Source: Rhizobium grahamii CCGE 502
GTDB lineage: Bacteria; Pseudomonadota; Alphaproteobacteria; Rhizobiales; Rhizobiaceae
Length of the DNA stretch: 64,000 nt
Direction: 5' to 3'
Assembly (NCBI RefSeq): GCF_000298315.2
Contig: NZ_AEYE02000035.1
Location: 434,001-498,000, forward strand
In this document: piece by piece, positions 35,269 through 43,947 of the stretch
Position numbering within the stretch: position 1 is the stretch's first letter
How the letters are laid out: the number at the start of each line of letters is the position of its first letter
The notes under the pieces: model-generated
The model's database searches: none
Told to the model about the DNA's origin: nothing
Seen by the model: the letters and a program-made list of their open reading frames with translations, nothing else
Position numbers and translations under genes: made by a program

Positions 35269-36519
35269 ATGAAAGTGATCGTACTCGGAGCCGGCATCAT
35301 CGGCGTTACATCTGCCTATCAGCTCGCCAAGAGCGGTCATGAGGTCACCGTCATTGACCGGCAACAGGGACCGGCGCTTGAAACCAGTTTTGCCAATGCT
35401 GGTGAGGTATCCTTCGGATATTGTTCGCCCTGGGCCGCACCAGGCATTCCGATGAAGGCGATGAAATGGCTCTTCATGCACCATGCGCCGCTCATTCTCC
35501 GACCCAAGATAGACAGGGCAATGCTCTCCTGGCTCGTGAAGATGCTGTCGAACTGCACCTCTAAACGCTACGCCATCAACAAGAGCCGCATGCTTCGGCT
35601 CGCCGACTACTCTCGCATTTCCATTGCTGAACTGCGGGCAGAGACCGGCATTGCCTACGACGAACGTATGCAGGGTACCTTGCAACTCTTCCGCACACAG
35701 GCCCAGCTCGATGCGTCGGGCAAGGATGTCAAGGCACTGGCAGCCGACGGCATCCCTTATGAGGTCCTTGACCGCGATGCCTGCACCCGCGTCGAGCCGG
35801 CGCTCAGGCATGTTCGCGAAAAAATCGTGGGCGGGCTTTTGACACCAAAGGATGAAACGGGTGACTGCTACAAGTTCTCCGGCACCCTTGCCGGAAAGGC
35901 GCAAGACCTCGGCGTGAACTTCCTCTGGGATACCACGATCAAGGCGCTGGATATTGAGAGCGATCGGGTACGCGGTGTGCTCACAAGCAGCGGTTGGCTC
36001 GCTGCCGACGCCGTGGTCGTCGCTCTGGGCAGCTTCTCGCCGCTCTTGTTGAAGCGACATGGAATCAAGCTGCCTGTCTATCCTGTGAAAGGCTATTCGC
36101 TCACTATTCCCATCACCGACGCTACCCGCGCTCCGGAGTCCACGGTCATGGACGAGACCTACAAGATTGCCATCACACGTCTCGGCGATCGCATCCGTGT
36201 CGGCGGCATGGCGGAGATTTCCGGCTACACCAACGATCTGGGACAGGCCCGTCGTCGCACCCTGGAACATTCCGTCATGGACCTTTTCCCGGGCGGAGAC
36301 GCGCGCAACGGTTCGTTTTGGTCTGGCCTTCGGCCGATGACACCCGATGGAACTCCCGTCATCGGTGCGACCAGGATCGGCGGGCTGTTCCTGAACACGG
36401 GCCACGGCACGCTTGGGTGGACCATGAGCAGTGGTTCGGCGCGCGTTATCGCGGACCTCGTCTCGGGCCGCAGGCCAGATATCGACACTACCGACCTGGC
36501 GATCAACAGGTACCAATGA
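35269..36519 (+). CDS. dadA: D-amino-acid dehydrogenase
   Basis: A 416-residue FAD-dependent oxidoreductase of the DadA family: the dinucleotide motif [20 protein letters not shown] at the N-terminus, [15 protein letters not shown] (the typical DadA N-terminal loop), [13 protein letters not shown] and [20 protein letters not shown], ending [19 protein letters not shown]. It oxidises D-alanine and other D-amino acids to keto acids, passing electrons to the quinone pool at the inner membrane. It is co-transcribed with the racemase, completing L-alanine to D-alanine to pyruvate. Confidence 0.94.
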   Translation: MKVIVLGAGIIGVTSAYQLAKSGHEVTVIDRQQGPALETSFANAGEVSFGYCSPWAAPGIPMKAMKWLFMHHAPLILRPKIDRAMLSWLVKMLSNCTSKRYAINKSRMLRLADYSRISIAELRAETGIAYDERMQGTLQLFRTQAQLDASGKDVKALAADGIPYEVLDRDACTRVEPALRHVREKIVGGLLTPKDETGDCYKFSGTLAGKAQDLGVNFLWDTTIKALDIESDRVRGVLTSSGWLAADAVVVALGSFSPLLLKRHGIKLPVYPVKGYSLTIPITDATRAPESTVMDETYKIAITRLGDRIRVGGMAEISGYTNDLGQARRRTLEHSVMDLFPGGDARNGSFWSGLRPMTPDGTPVIGATRIGGLFLNTGHGTLGWTMSSGSARVIADLVSGRRPDIDTTDLAINRYQ

Positions 36520-36631
36520 TGGAGCGGGCCTGAAGGCCACGGAGCCCCTGTTCGCGTGTGCGTGCAAAGGCGCTTGGAGACCAATTTGCTGCCAAAGAAA
36601 CCGGTGAAGGCAGCTCTTTTACCACTGGGAA

Positions 36632-37043
36632 ATGCCGGACAGGACTGTTGCGTTAATTAGCGAACTCTATATTGGGCGTTGCAGCATCGAGGACAACCCT
36701 GTCCGCGCGGCCACGCTGGATGGATTGCAGCGGCGCAACGCGGTCCTCGATGCCGTGTTTTACGATATCGATGTGATCACCGAGGATGAAACGAAGGTTT
36801 TGGCCTTCTGGCTCGCGCGGGAGGGAGCGATCGCCCTCGTTCCTCCCACAGACAAAGGCAAGATACAGGTCTTACCTGACACCCGAAGAATATCTCAAGG
36901 ATGCTCCTTCTGCCGCAGCCTTGGCGATTGCAGGCGTGGGAAGTTCGGCGCTTGGAGCCGCAGCATTCGCTCGCAACGTCGCTGACGCACTGGGAGACCC
37001 TGTTGTCGCAGTGGTTTCTGGCTATGGCCTCGCTGACGTCCTA
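36632..37043 (+). pseudogene. broken alpha/beta-hydrolase-like gene
   Basis: The frame from ATG 36632 reads plausibly to about 36865 (ALISELYIGRCSIEDNP, VLAFWLAREGAIALVPP). The protein then continues one frame over as YLTPEEYLKDAPSAAALAIA and GVGSSALGAAAFARNVADAL, ending DPVVAVVSGYGLADVL. The GxGSSALG motif is what I recall from rhizobial lipase-like hydrolases, as the nucleophile-elbow region. So there is a frameshift near 36862-36872, and the coding stops making sense where the opposite-strand VOC gene begins (37041). The 3' two-thirds of the gene appear to be lost. Confidence 0.6.
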
Positions 37044-37424
37044 GTTGCTCGACGGCTGAAACAACTCGATAGGATTGCCAGCGGGGTCGTCGACAAGAAC
37101 CTGCTTGCCACCAATTCCGGGAACGATCTCATTTCGAAATCTGGCGCCTGCGGCACGCAAGCGTTCGACCTCGCCTTCAATGTTCACGACCTCTATCTGG
37201 ATCCGGTTCCAACCACCGGGTTCCGGCCGGCGCCCGTCCGGCATCGGTTGAGACGCTCCGCCTGGCCCCGTCGTTCCGTTCAACAGGAGGCGTAGATCTC
37301 CCAATTTCAGCATGGCGAAGCTCGGAGCAGGATGCATGACGAGTGCGAACCCGAGCGCATCCTTATAGAAGGCGATCGCCGCATCGACGTCGTCGACAAT
37401 ATAGCGAACGCTGACGGTAGACAT
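37041..37424 (-). CDS. VOC-family (glyoxalase/bleomycin-resistance fold) protein
   Basis: A 127-residue single VOC module: VRYIVDDVDAAIAFYKDALG, the FAMLKLGDLRLLLNG strand, GWNRIQIEVVNIEGEVERLR and VLVDDPAGNPIELFQPSS (C-terminal metal-ligand Glu). VOC proteins include glyoxalases, dioxygenases and antibiotic-binding proteins; this short divergent form cannot be assigned a substrate. GGAGGATCTA precedes ATG 37424. It stands beside the broken hydrolase gene. Confidence 0.88.
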   Translation of the reverse strand: MSTVSVRYIVDDVDAAIAFYKDALGFALVMHPAPSFAMLKLGDLRLLLNGTTGPGGASQPMPDGRRPEPGGWNRIQIEVVNIEGEVERLRAAGARFRNEIVPGIGGKQVLVDDPAGNPIELFQPSSN

Positions 37425-37637
37425 ATTAGATCCTCCTTCAGATGAAGCGGGCCTGGTGACAGAGGAGCGTCACGATGGGCAGCCGGCGAATAGATTCTCG
37501 CGCTATTCCCCTCGCCACGCAAGACGCCCAGAAGTCGACAACGGTCCTCCGAACTCGGCCCGTGTCGCGTCAGATTTCAGGCACAGCTTATCTCCAGGAT
37601 GAGATGATGGATGTGCTTGCACCACCGTCACAAACAA

Positions 37638-38006
37638 CTACGAACCCACGTTCGCTTTGGTTGCGGCGGCAGCGCTGCCGTTGTTCCGTTTGAATGTCAT
37701 TTTTATACCCCCGCGCCCACCACCGGTGGCGCCGCTTCCCAGCAGGCTGACTTTTCCCTCGGCTGTTATTTCGACGGACAGCTCGACCTCGTCGAGTGTG
37801 ACGGCCGGCGTCGACCGATCGAACACATATTCGACGACCTCGACAAGATTTGAAAACTGCTCGCGAAGAGCATCAGCGCTGACCGCAACGAGCTTCATTC
37901 CCGTACTCGCGACGGCTGCGCCGAAACTCCCACCAATGTCCTCCCCACCCCTGTAGCCAGTATGCACTGAAAGGGTTTCTGTTTTTACGAATATTTCCTT
38001 GTCCAT
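37638..38006 (-). CDS. Trypco1-family protein (CU044_2847 type), last gene of the caspase operon
   Basis: The 122-residue protein matches the Trypsin-co-occurring domain 1 pattern: an N-terminal strand (IFVKTETLSVHTGYRGG), a central helix around ADALREQFSNLVEVVEYVF, then DEVELSVEITAEGKVSLLG and a final GGIKMTFKRN strand. Trypco1 proteins occur next to trypsin- or caspase-like proteases in predicted NTP-dependent conflict systems; their biochemical role is unknown. ATG 38006 lies four bases beyond the caspase stop and its GGAG is inside the caspase's last codons, so the two are translationally coupled. Confidence 0.75.
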   Translation of the reverse strand: MDKEIFVKTETLSVHTGYRGGEDIGGSFGAAVASTGMKLVAVSADALREQFSNLVEVVEYVFDRSTPAVTLDEVELSVEITAEGKVSLLGSGATGGGRGGIKMTFKRNNGSAAAATKANVGS

Positions 38007-38009
38007 CAA

Positions 38010-39995
38010 TCACTCTCCGTTGAGTTCACAAACCGGGCGGAAACCTACTCGCCCCTCCCAGCCACTCGTCGCCTCTGCCATGCGATCTCGTGAAGCAGAG
38101 CGACAAAGGGCAGGATTGTGAGACCATGCCCCTCCTCTGAGGACCCGCAGGTCAGTACCTCCGACCTCGAACGCCCCTCCGTCGTCTGGCAGACGATCGA
38201 GATCCGGCGCCCAGTTGTCGAGGCAATGTTCCCACACATTACCGTGCATCTGAAAAAGACCAAATGCGTTTGGGGGGTAGCTTCGCACAGGCGTGGTCTT
38301 ACCCAGGAAACCACCCGAAGGTCCGTTTTCATAACCTCCGTCCGGATATTTCACGCCGTCATAGTCGAGGCTCGACACCTCCCGCGTGAAGCTCGTGCCG
38401 CATACCGCGCCGCCCGTGCCACAATAGTTGGCGAGACTGTCCGTCAGGGTGGGAGGAAAATGAAAAGCCGTCGTTGATCCCGCGCGGCAGGCATATTCCC
38501 ACTCGGCCTCCGTCGGAAGCCGGTAGAGCCGTCCGGTGATAGCGCTAAGCCGGGAACAAAACTCGGTTGCATCCTGCCAGCTTACGGTTTCCACCGGAAG
38601 ATTATCGCCTTTAAAGGAGGACGGATCGGTCGAAATCGCCCGATCGACTATTTCGGGATGAAGGTCCTGGACGGCAAGCCATTGTTTCTGGCTAACAGCC
38701 GTTCTGCTGATTGCAAACGGCCTGACACGCATCGGGGACGCCCTCAGCCTTTCCGACATCTTGTTGGGAAACTCCCCGATTGCGGATCCCATCGGGAAAT
38801 CTCCGCCTGGCAGCAGGCTTAGCTCCATACGGGCGTTTTGGCCGATCTGTTCGACAAAATAGCTGATCTTGCGGCGGGCAATTGGTTGCGGATCGCCGCG
38901 CGCATCCACGGTTTCCACAATAACGAACTCTGTCAGCCTTTCAAAAGCTTTAGGTCGCAGACCTCCCATCGCATTCCATGCGCGCCAGCCTGCGATCCCA
39001 CCGGCCATTGCCAGGCCGCCGCCGGCGCTGGTGAGCACTTGCCGACGCGTGATCGTTTGCCACCAGGGGTTTTTCTTCGCCCGATCCCTGAGTGCTTCGC
39101 CAACCCGCTTGATTCCAGCCCTTGCGTCCATATCGGCTGGATCTACCGCCAGGATTCGCCACCAGAGCTGCTCTGCCAGGAGAAAATCGTCGATTGTCTC
39201 TGCTTGAAAGGCATCGATCTTTAATGCTGCAATATCTTCAGCCCGGGCAGCCGCGGGCAGGAGAATGAAGTTCCGTTTCGACAATGGTTCGGCGAACGTA
39301 CAAGGCGTCTGGACTGGCTTCCCGTATAGTCGGCAAATCTCCGGCACCCGCGTCTGCAGGTAGTTGTCGAGCCGTTCGACCGTCGCACAGCTGCTCTTTC
39401 CCTGAATCTGAAGTGCTTCAAGCAGCCCATAAGTAAAGGCGCCATGCGAGAGCTCCTCGATCTCGTAGGAAAATTCTGCCGCCGAACAGGAACTCAGGGT
39501 CACAGTGCCCTTGATTTTTTGGAGGCCAGCCCCCTGTCCATCACGCGAACCTTCGTTGCGGCACGCGTCGAGAAGCAGGATGACGTTTTCCGCGCCGCTC
39601 CTGCGCAACCGCTCGACCACGTATCTTACGGGTATCCCGGTCTCCTCGACATTTCCCGGATCAACGTCGAGGGGAAGCAGATAGTCCTGCTCTCGCACCC
39701 GCTTGCCATGGCCGGCAAAGAAGAACCAGATGTTGTCGCTTGGTTGCAGAAACCGCTCCTCGAAACGGACCCGGAGAAATCGCCGCAAATTGATGAACGT
39801 CGGACTGGACTGCAACGACTGGCCAAAGTCTGCAGCGATCGGCGGTGCGTCTTCGGCGAAGGAATAAACGCCCTTGAACCCGGCCGCCTTGCTGAAGAAG
39901 TCAGCAATGGCCTCAGCGTCCTGCCTCGCATAGGCAAGAGGCTTGATGTTGTCATACCGGTTGATACCTACGCAGATTGCCCAATTCTCACTCAT
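38010..39995 (-). CDS. caspase-fold (C14) protease fused to an FGE-sulfatase-fold domain
   Basis: A 661-residue protein. The N-terminal caspase domain (about 1-245) has both catalytic elements: His96 in FFFAGHGKR and Cys145 in LLLDACRNEG. A helical linker (~255-305, possibly TPR-like) follows. Next is an Ala/Gly-rich hydrophobic segment after TITRRQVLTSAGGGLAMAGG (RR at 317-318), resembling a Tat signal or membrane anchor. The FGE-sulfatase/SUMF1-fold domain covers ~387-661 (LLPGGDFPMGS, RLPTEAEWEYACRAGS, MHGNVWEH, LRGGAW). The CxxxxC of true formylglycine-generating enzymes after RGGSY is missing, so this domain is probably a binding module. Coupled to the Trypco1 gene. Confidence 0.88.
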   Translation of the reverse strand: MSENWAICVGINRYDNIKPLAYARQDAEAIADFFSKAAGFKGVYSFAEDAPPIAADFGQSLQSSPTFINLRRFLRVRFEERFLQPSDNIWFFFAGHGKRVREQDYLLPLDVDPGNVEETGIPVRYVVERLRRSGAENVILLLDACRNEGSRDGQGAGLQKIKGTVTLSSCSAAEFSYEIEELSHGAFTYGLLEALQIQGKSSCATVERLDNYLQTRVPEICRLYGKPVQTPCTFAEPLSKRNFILLPAAARAEDIAALKIDAFQAETIDDFLLAEQLWWRILAVDPADMDARAGIKRVGEALRDRAKKNPWWQTITRRQVLTSAGGGLAMAGGIAGWRAWNAMGGLRPKAFERLTEFVIVETVDARGDPQPIARRKISYFVEQIGQNARMELSLLPGGDFPMGSAIGEFPNKMSERLRASPMRVRPFAISRTAVSQKQWLAVQDLHPEIVDRAISTDPSSFKGDNLPVETVSWQDATEFCSRLSAITGRLYRLPTEAEWEYACRAGSTTAFHFPPTLTDSLANYCGTGGAVCGTSFTREVSSLDYDGVKYPDGGYENGPSGGFLGKTTPVRSYPPNAFGLFQMHGNVWEHCLDNWAPDLDRLPDDGGAFEVGGTDLRVLRGGAWSHNPALCRSASRDRMAEATSGWEGRVGFRPVCELNGE

Positions 39996-40030
39996 GTCCA
40001 CCGACACAGTTTGCGAGGCATTGACGATCC

Positions 40031-40396
40031 TCAGTTCATGGGACTGGAGGTGTCATTGCCCATGGGGGAGGACGAGCCACCCATCGGGGAATTCCCGCCG
40101 TCTGACGAACTTGTTGACGAACTGCCGGATGAGGTCGACGAGGATGATTGGTTGCGGTTCCTGCTGCTGTTATTGTTGCGATTGCCTTCAAACCCAGGTG
40201 GCGCATTCGTCGTCCTGCAGAACGTTCCGTTGAAAAGGGCGATCAACGTGTTCTGACATTTGATGGCTACAATTGGCGCGCGGTCTCCAGCCGGCCCTTC
40301 CCCGATACCTTGATGAGGAACAGGGGCGCCAAGCCCGGCAACAATGACAAGGCTCGCAGTGATAGATGTGCTTATGCTTGACAAAATAGCCCCCAC
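40031..40396 (-). CDS. Ser/Asn-rich low-complexity exported protein, first gene of the caspase operon
   Basis: A 121-residue product from a GTG at 40396. The N-terminus (ILSSISTSITASLVIVAGLG) looks like a signal peptide or anchor. A short segment with two Cys (AIKCQNTLIALFNGTFC) follows. The C-terminal half is low complexity, rich in Ser, Asn and Gly, with repeated SPM units (NSPMGG, SSPMGN, SSPMN). It ends 35 bases before the caspase-FGE start on the same strand, suggesting one operon. No family is recognised, and the ribosome site is weak. Confidence 0.5.
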   Translation of the reverse strand: MGAILSSISTSITASLVIVAGLGAPVPHQGIGEGPAGDRAPIVAIKCQNTLIALFNGTFCRTTNAPPGFEGNRNNNSSRNRNQSSSSTSSGSSSTSSSDGGNSPMGGSSSPMGNDTSSPMN

Positions 40397-40690
40397 CGGC
40401 AGATCTACTTGAGTTTACTCTAATGTATCAAAACCTGGTAGTGCATAAATTTCAACCTGAACTTGCCGTGAACCAATGATCAGCAAAGGCCGCCACACGC
40501 ATGTCAGCGTCATCAAGGGCGAATGGGTCACTACCGCTCACTGCGACGGGGCGTCGTTACTTTTTATAGCATGCCTTGAACCTCCTGATTTGCAGCGGCG
40601 ATTTATGCTATCTTAGATTTCACTCCAGTCCTTCACGATCTTTCAGATCTTCACTCAGGGAAAACAGTAGAAAAAAGGAGCTTGTCGACC

Positions 40691-41137
40691 ATGCCATCAG
40701 TTGCAGATGCCTACACGGTTCCTCGGCTACTCGATATGACACAGGCCGATCTCGACACGCTCTTCCGTGAAAGTGAACCCGGACCTATCCCGGACGGCGA
40801 AGGCGCCGGAACGGCAATCGTCGCGGCTGGCACGTCATTTACGCCCGAGATCGCGAGCTTCATCAACCTTTTTGCCTGGCAGGGAAAGATATTCGATGCG
40901 AAGTCGGGCTTATTGCGCAACCGCATCCTACCCTTTGGACTAAGCGCTATCATTGCAAAGGTCTATTTGGCGTCGAGCTGGCTGGATGAGAAGGATTGCA
41001 TCGTTCTCGACTATTCGGAAACGTCGCTCGTTGCTCACTGGATCCGTGACGAGATTCGATTGATCGGACCTGGTCTCTATCTTGGAAAGGTTTATTGGGG
41101 AAAGGACCGCCTGATCGATTTCGCATTGCAGTTCTGA
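40691..41137 (+). CDS. uncharacterised conserved protein, first gene of the peroxidase operon (148 aa)
   Basis: The protein contains LFAWQGKIFDAKSGLLRNR, then LPFGLSAIIAKVYLASSWL, IVLDYSETSLVAHWIRDEIR and GPGLYLGKVYWGKDRLIDF. I recall this GKxFD...NRxxPFG...LDYSxTS pattern from a conserved bacterial family without a known role. There is no signal peptide or membrane span. ATG 40691 has AAGGAG 11 bases upstream; a TTG at 40682 is too close to it. Eleven bases separate it from the next gene, so the operon with the Dyp-type peroxidase is clear. Confidence 0.7.
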   Translation: MPSVADAYTVPRLLDMTQADLDTLFRESEPGPIPDGEGAGTAIVAAGTSFTPEIASFINLFAWQGKIFDAKSGLLRNRILPFGLSAIIAKVYLASSWLDEKDCIVLDYSETSLVAHWIRDEIRLIGPGLYLGKVYWGKDRLIDFALQF

Positions 41138-41147
41138 GGGCGCCGAG

Positions 41148-42431
41148 ATGCCTGTGTCGTCCACCTTCATGTTTGTTTCCCAGCTTGATCCGGATCGCCG
41201 GGAGGCGCTTGAGCTCCTTCTCTCGACGATGACGTCTGAGCCAGGACTTGCGGATCCAAACAATTCCGTGGTTCCCTTTGCGCGCCTGCCGGGACTTCAT
41301 TTCGCGCGGATCGTCATCCTTGACGACAACACGGCGGCCGACAACGGCGCCTACGGAATTGCGACAAATCCGGCCCCTCCCAAACTCGCCTTTCTTGGCG
41401 ACATCGATGGTAGAGGGGAAGACTTCGTCAAGGATCTCGCGGGATTTGCGGGACCCGGCCTTTCGAGGATCTTCTCCCACTGCCTTGATTTCAACCCGGC
41501 TGTTCCGCTTGCCGCCTGGCTTACAGCGCACAATGTCGAGCCCGTCGTCAACTACAGCAACTGGCCGGGACGTACGGTCAGGCAGGTCCACGATGAGGCG
41601 GCACTCCGGGCCGCCCTGATTAGTTACTTGCCGCAGGAACGCGGGCTCGCTGCTTCTCCTTCGGATCTTCATCGGCGTTTGCGCAACCGGGCGATGAAGG
41701 AGGGGCGAAAGCCGGCGGCGCGACAAGCGGTTTCGTTAGAGGAACGATTGCGCGAAGCACTGGACCTCGCGATTAGCGTTGTCTTCCTTGTGGTGCTTTC
41801 GCCCCTGCTCCTCTTTGTCGCGCCCTTATTTCTTCTCATTTTGCGGCATCGGGAAACCACGGACGCGAGCATGCTGGCGCGACCATCCGAAGAGCACCTG
41901 AAGTCGCTTGTTGTCCGCGAGGACTTTCAAGTGACCAACCAGTTCAGTGCCTATGGAACCGTGAAGCCGGGCCGGTTCAGGCTGTGGACCCTCATCTTCG
42001 TGTTCTGGGTGCTTGGTGTCACGACACGTCATTTATACACGAAAGGAAGGCTCGCCCGCGTCGGCTCCATCCACTTCGCGCGCTGGGTCTTTTTTGACAA
42101 CCACAGGCATCTGTTTTTTGGCAGCAATTACGACGGCAGCCTGGAGGCCTACATGGACGACTTCGTCAACAAGGCCGCTTTCGGTCTCAATCTCGTCTTC
42201 AGCAACGGGATTGGCTACCCAAGGACCCGTTACCTTATCCTCGACGGAGCCAAGGACGAGCAGGCATTCAAGTATTACATTAGACGCCATCAGCTGCCGA
42301 CCGAGGTCTGGTACAAAGCCTATCCCGGCCTGACGACCGCTGATATCGCCCGCAACGCCCGTGTCAGGGAGGGTCTTGATTCCGCGAGGTTGAGCGACGT
42401 GCTCGCCCGGCAATGGTTGGCGGAGCTTTAA
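41148..42431 (+). CDS. membrane-anchored protein linked to Dyp-type peroxidase, function unknown (427 aa)
   Basis: The N-terminal ~190 residues are soluble (MPVSSTFMFVSQLDPDRREA to SYLPQERG). Two hydrophobic segments follow, near residues 208-232 (LAISVVFLVVLSPLLLFVAP) and 283-298 (LWTLIFVFWVLGVT). The C-terminal ~120 residues (IHFARWVFFDNHRHLFFGSN onward to WYKAYPGLTTADIARN) are soluble again. I recognise no named domain, but the C-terminal FDNHRHLFFGSNYDG segment has His residues suited to heme or metal contact. It ends three bases before the peroxidase start, and the two probably work together at the membrane. Confidence 0.7.
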   Translation: MPVSSTFMFVSQLDPDRREALELLLSTMTSEPGLADPNNSVVPFARLPGLHFARIVILDDNTAADNGAYGIATNPAPPKLAFLGDIDGRGEDFVKDLAGFAGPGLSRIFSHCLDFNPAVPLAAWLTAHNVEPVVNYSNWPGRTVRQVHDEAALRAALISYLPQERGLAASPSDLHRRLRNRAMKEGRKPAARQAVSLEERLREALDLAISVVFLVVLSPLLLFVAPLFLLILRHRETTDASMLARPSEEHLKSLVVREDFQVTNQFSAYGTVKPGRFRLWTLIFVFWVLGVTTRHLYTKGRLARVGSIHFARWVFFDNHRHLFFGSNYDGSLEAYMDDFVNKAAFGLNLVFSNGIGYPRTRYLILDGAKDEQAFKYYIRRHQLPTEVWYKAYPGLTTADIARNARVREGLDSARLSDVLARQWLAEL

Positions 42432-42433
42432 GG

Positions 42434-43900
42434 ATGGGACCTCGTTCGCCAGTCACGACCGGAAAGGTCGAACTTGAGGATGTCCAGGGAATTGTCCGGT
42501 CGGGATATGGCACCCTACCCGAAGCGGTATTCCTGATCCTCACGATTACCGACCCTGCCTCCGCCAAGGAATGGCTTGCCAGCGCGCCGGTTACGCATGC
42601 AGCGTTTGAAACACAAATTCCAAGAGCCCTGCAAGTCGCGCTGACCGCCGGAGGCCTTCGCCGCATCGGTCTTTCGGAAGAAGCGCTTTCAACGTTTCCA
42701 GCCGAGTTCAAATCGGGAATGGGTGATGAAAGCCGGGCCCGCCGGCTTGGTGATCTTGGGCCAAGCGCACCGAAAAGCTGGACTTGGGGCGGTCCAGAGA
42801 ACGCCCCGGTCGACGTCGTGGCCATGCTTTACGCAGGAGCCGGGGCGCTTTCCGATTGGCGTCGGTTGGTAGAAACGCCGGCCTTTTCTGCTGGCTTTCA
42901 CCTGGTGCGGGAGCTGCGGACCGGCCTCATGGACGGACGCGAGCCTTTTGGGTTTGCCGACGGATTGAGCCAGCCTTATATCGACTGGACCCATGATCCT
43001 ACATCGCACGAAAATGACGAGTATCATTATCACGACCGCATCGCCCCTGGTGAAGCGGTGCTAGGATACACCAACGAATACGGGCTCGTCACCGACCGGC
43101 CGTTCGTGCAGCCGAAAACCGATCCGCGTGGCTTGCTCAGATCGTTTGTCGGTGACGACAGTCGCGACCTCGGTGCAAACGGCTCCTACCTGGTGGTACG
43201 CCAGCTTGAACAGGACGTCTCAGGCTTCTGGCAATTCCTGGAAGGCGTTGGCGGTTCGCGCGAAGCAGCCGAGCAGCTTGCCGAAAAGATGGTCGGACGA
43301 ACACGATCAGGCACCCCTCTTTCCCCGGTCGAAAGCAAGGTGCCGCCAGGACAGGAGCCGTCTAACGCATTCGATTTCGATGGTGATCCGGAAGGAATTA
43401 TCTGTCCTCTTGGGGCACATATTCGCCGCGCCAATCCTCGCAATGCCGATGTCCCCGGCGGGACGCAAAGTCGGCTCTCCGGCTTGCTTCGCCAGGTCGG
43501 GCTTCCCCCGCCCGGTCCACGAACTGACGTGACGGCATCAGTACGCTTCCACCGCATTCTCAGGCGGGGGCGGAAATATGACCCATTACACGAGATCAAC
43601 GACACGTCGCGCGGCCTCTACTTCGTCTGCCTCAACGCCAATATCGCGCGGCAGTTCGAATTCATCCAGAGCGCATGGCTGGAGAGTTCGAAGTTCCACG
43701 GGCTGACCAACGAGTCCGACCCGATCGTCGGTAGCCGTGTGCCCCTCCTGGATGGATCGCGAACCGACAGTTTCACGTGCCAGACCGACGGCGCGCCCAT
43801 CCGGATTGAGAGCTTGCCGAGTTTTGTCACCGTGCGCGGCGGAGCCTATTTCTTCCTGCCAGGACTAAGGGCACTCCAATATCTTGCCGCGCTGTCCTAA
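42434..43900 (+). CDS. Dyp-type (dye-decolorizing) heme peroxidase
   Basis: A 488-residue protein with the Dyp signature GFADGLSQP (GxxDG, catalytic Asp) and the proximal heme-ligand region GAHIRRANPRN (His), followed by RFHRILRRGRKYDP and LYFVCLNANIARQFEFIQ. Dyp peroxidases oxidise bulky substrates with hydrogen peroxide. There is no Tat signal and no encapsulin-type tail (it ends QYLAALS), so it should stay in the cytoplasm, perhaps beside the membrane protein encoded upstream. ATG 42434 is preceded by GGAGCTTTAAGG. It converges with the catalase-like gene. Confidence 0.88.
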   Translation: MGPRSPVTTGKVELEDVQGIVRSGYGTLPEAVFLILTITDPASAKEWLASAPVTHAAFETQIPRALQVALTAGGLRRIGLSEEALSTFPAEFKSGMGDESRARRLGDLGPSAPKSWTWGGPENAPVDVVAMLYAGAGALSDWRRLVETPAFSAGFHLVRELRTGLMDGREPFGFADGLSQPYIDWTHDPTSHENDEYHYHDRIAPGEAVLGYTNEYGLVTDRPFVQPKTDPRGLLRSFVGDDSRDLGANGSYLVVRQLEQDVSGFWQFLEGVGGSREAAEQLAEKMVGRTRSGTPLSPVESKVPPGQEPSNAFDFDGDPEGIICPLGAHIRRANPRNADVPGGTQSRLSGLLRQVGLPPPGPRTDVTASVRFHRILRRGRKYDPLHEINDTSRGLYFVCLNANIARQFEFIQSAWLESSKFHGLTNESDPIVGSRVPLLDGSRTDSFTCQTDGAPIRIESLPSFVTVRGGAYFFLPGLRALQYLAALS

Positions 43901-43947
43901 GAAATTTATCGATTTCGGCGTGCATGGCTGCATCTACACCGAAGGTC

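Noticed and set aside
35251-36567. 438-codon open frame on - inside dadA
   Set aside because: Antisense of a gene with all DadA motifs in place.
39444-40256. 270-codon open frame on + opposite the caspase operon
   Set aside because: Antisense of the caspase domain; there is no ribosome site and no recognisable domain.
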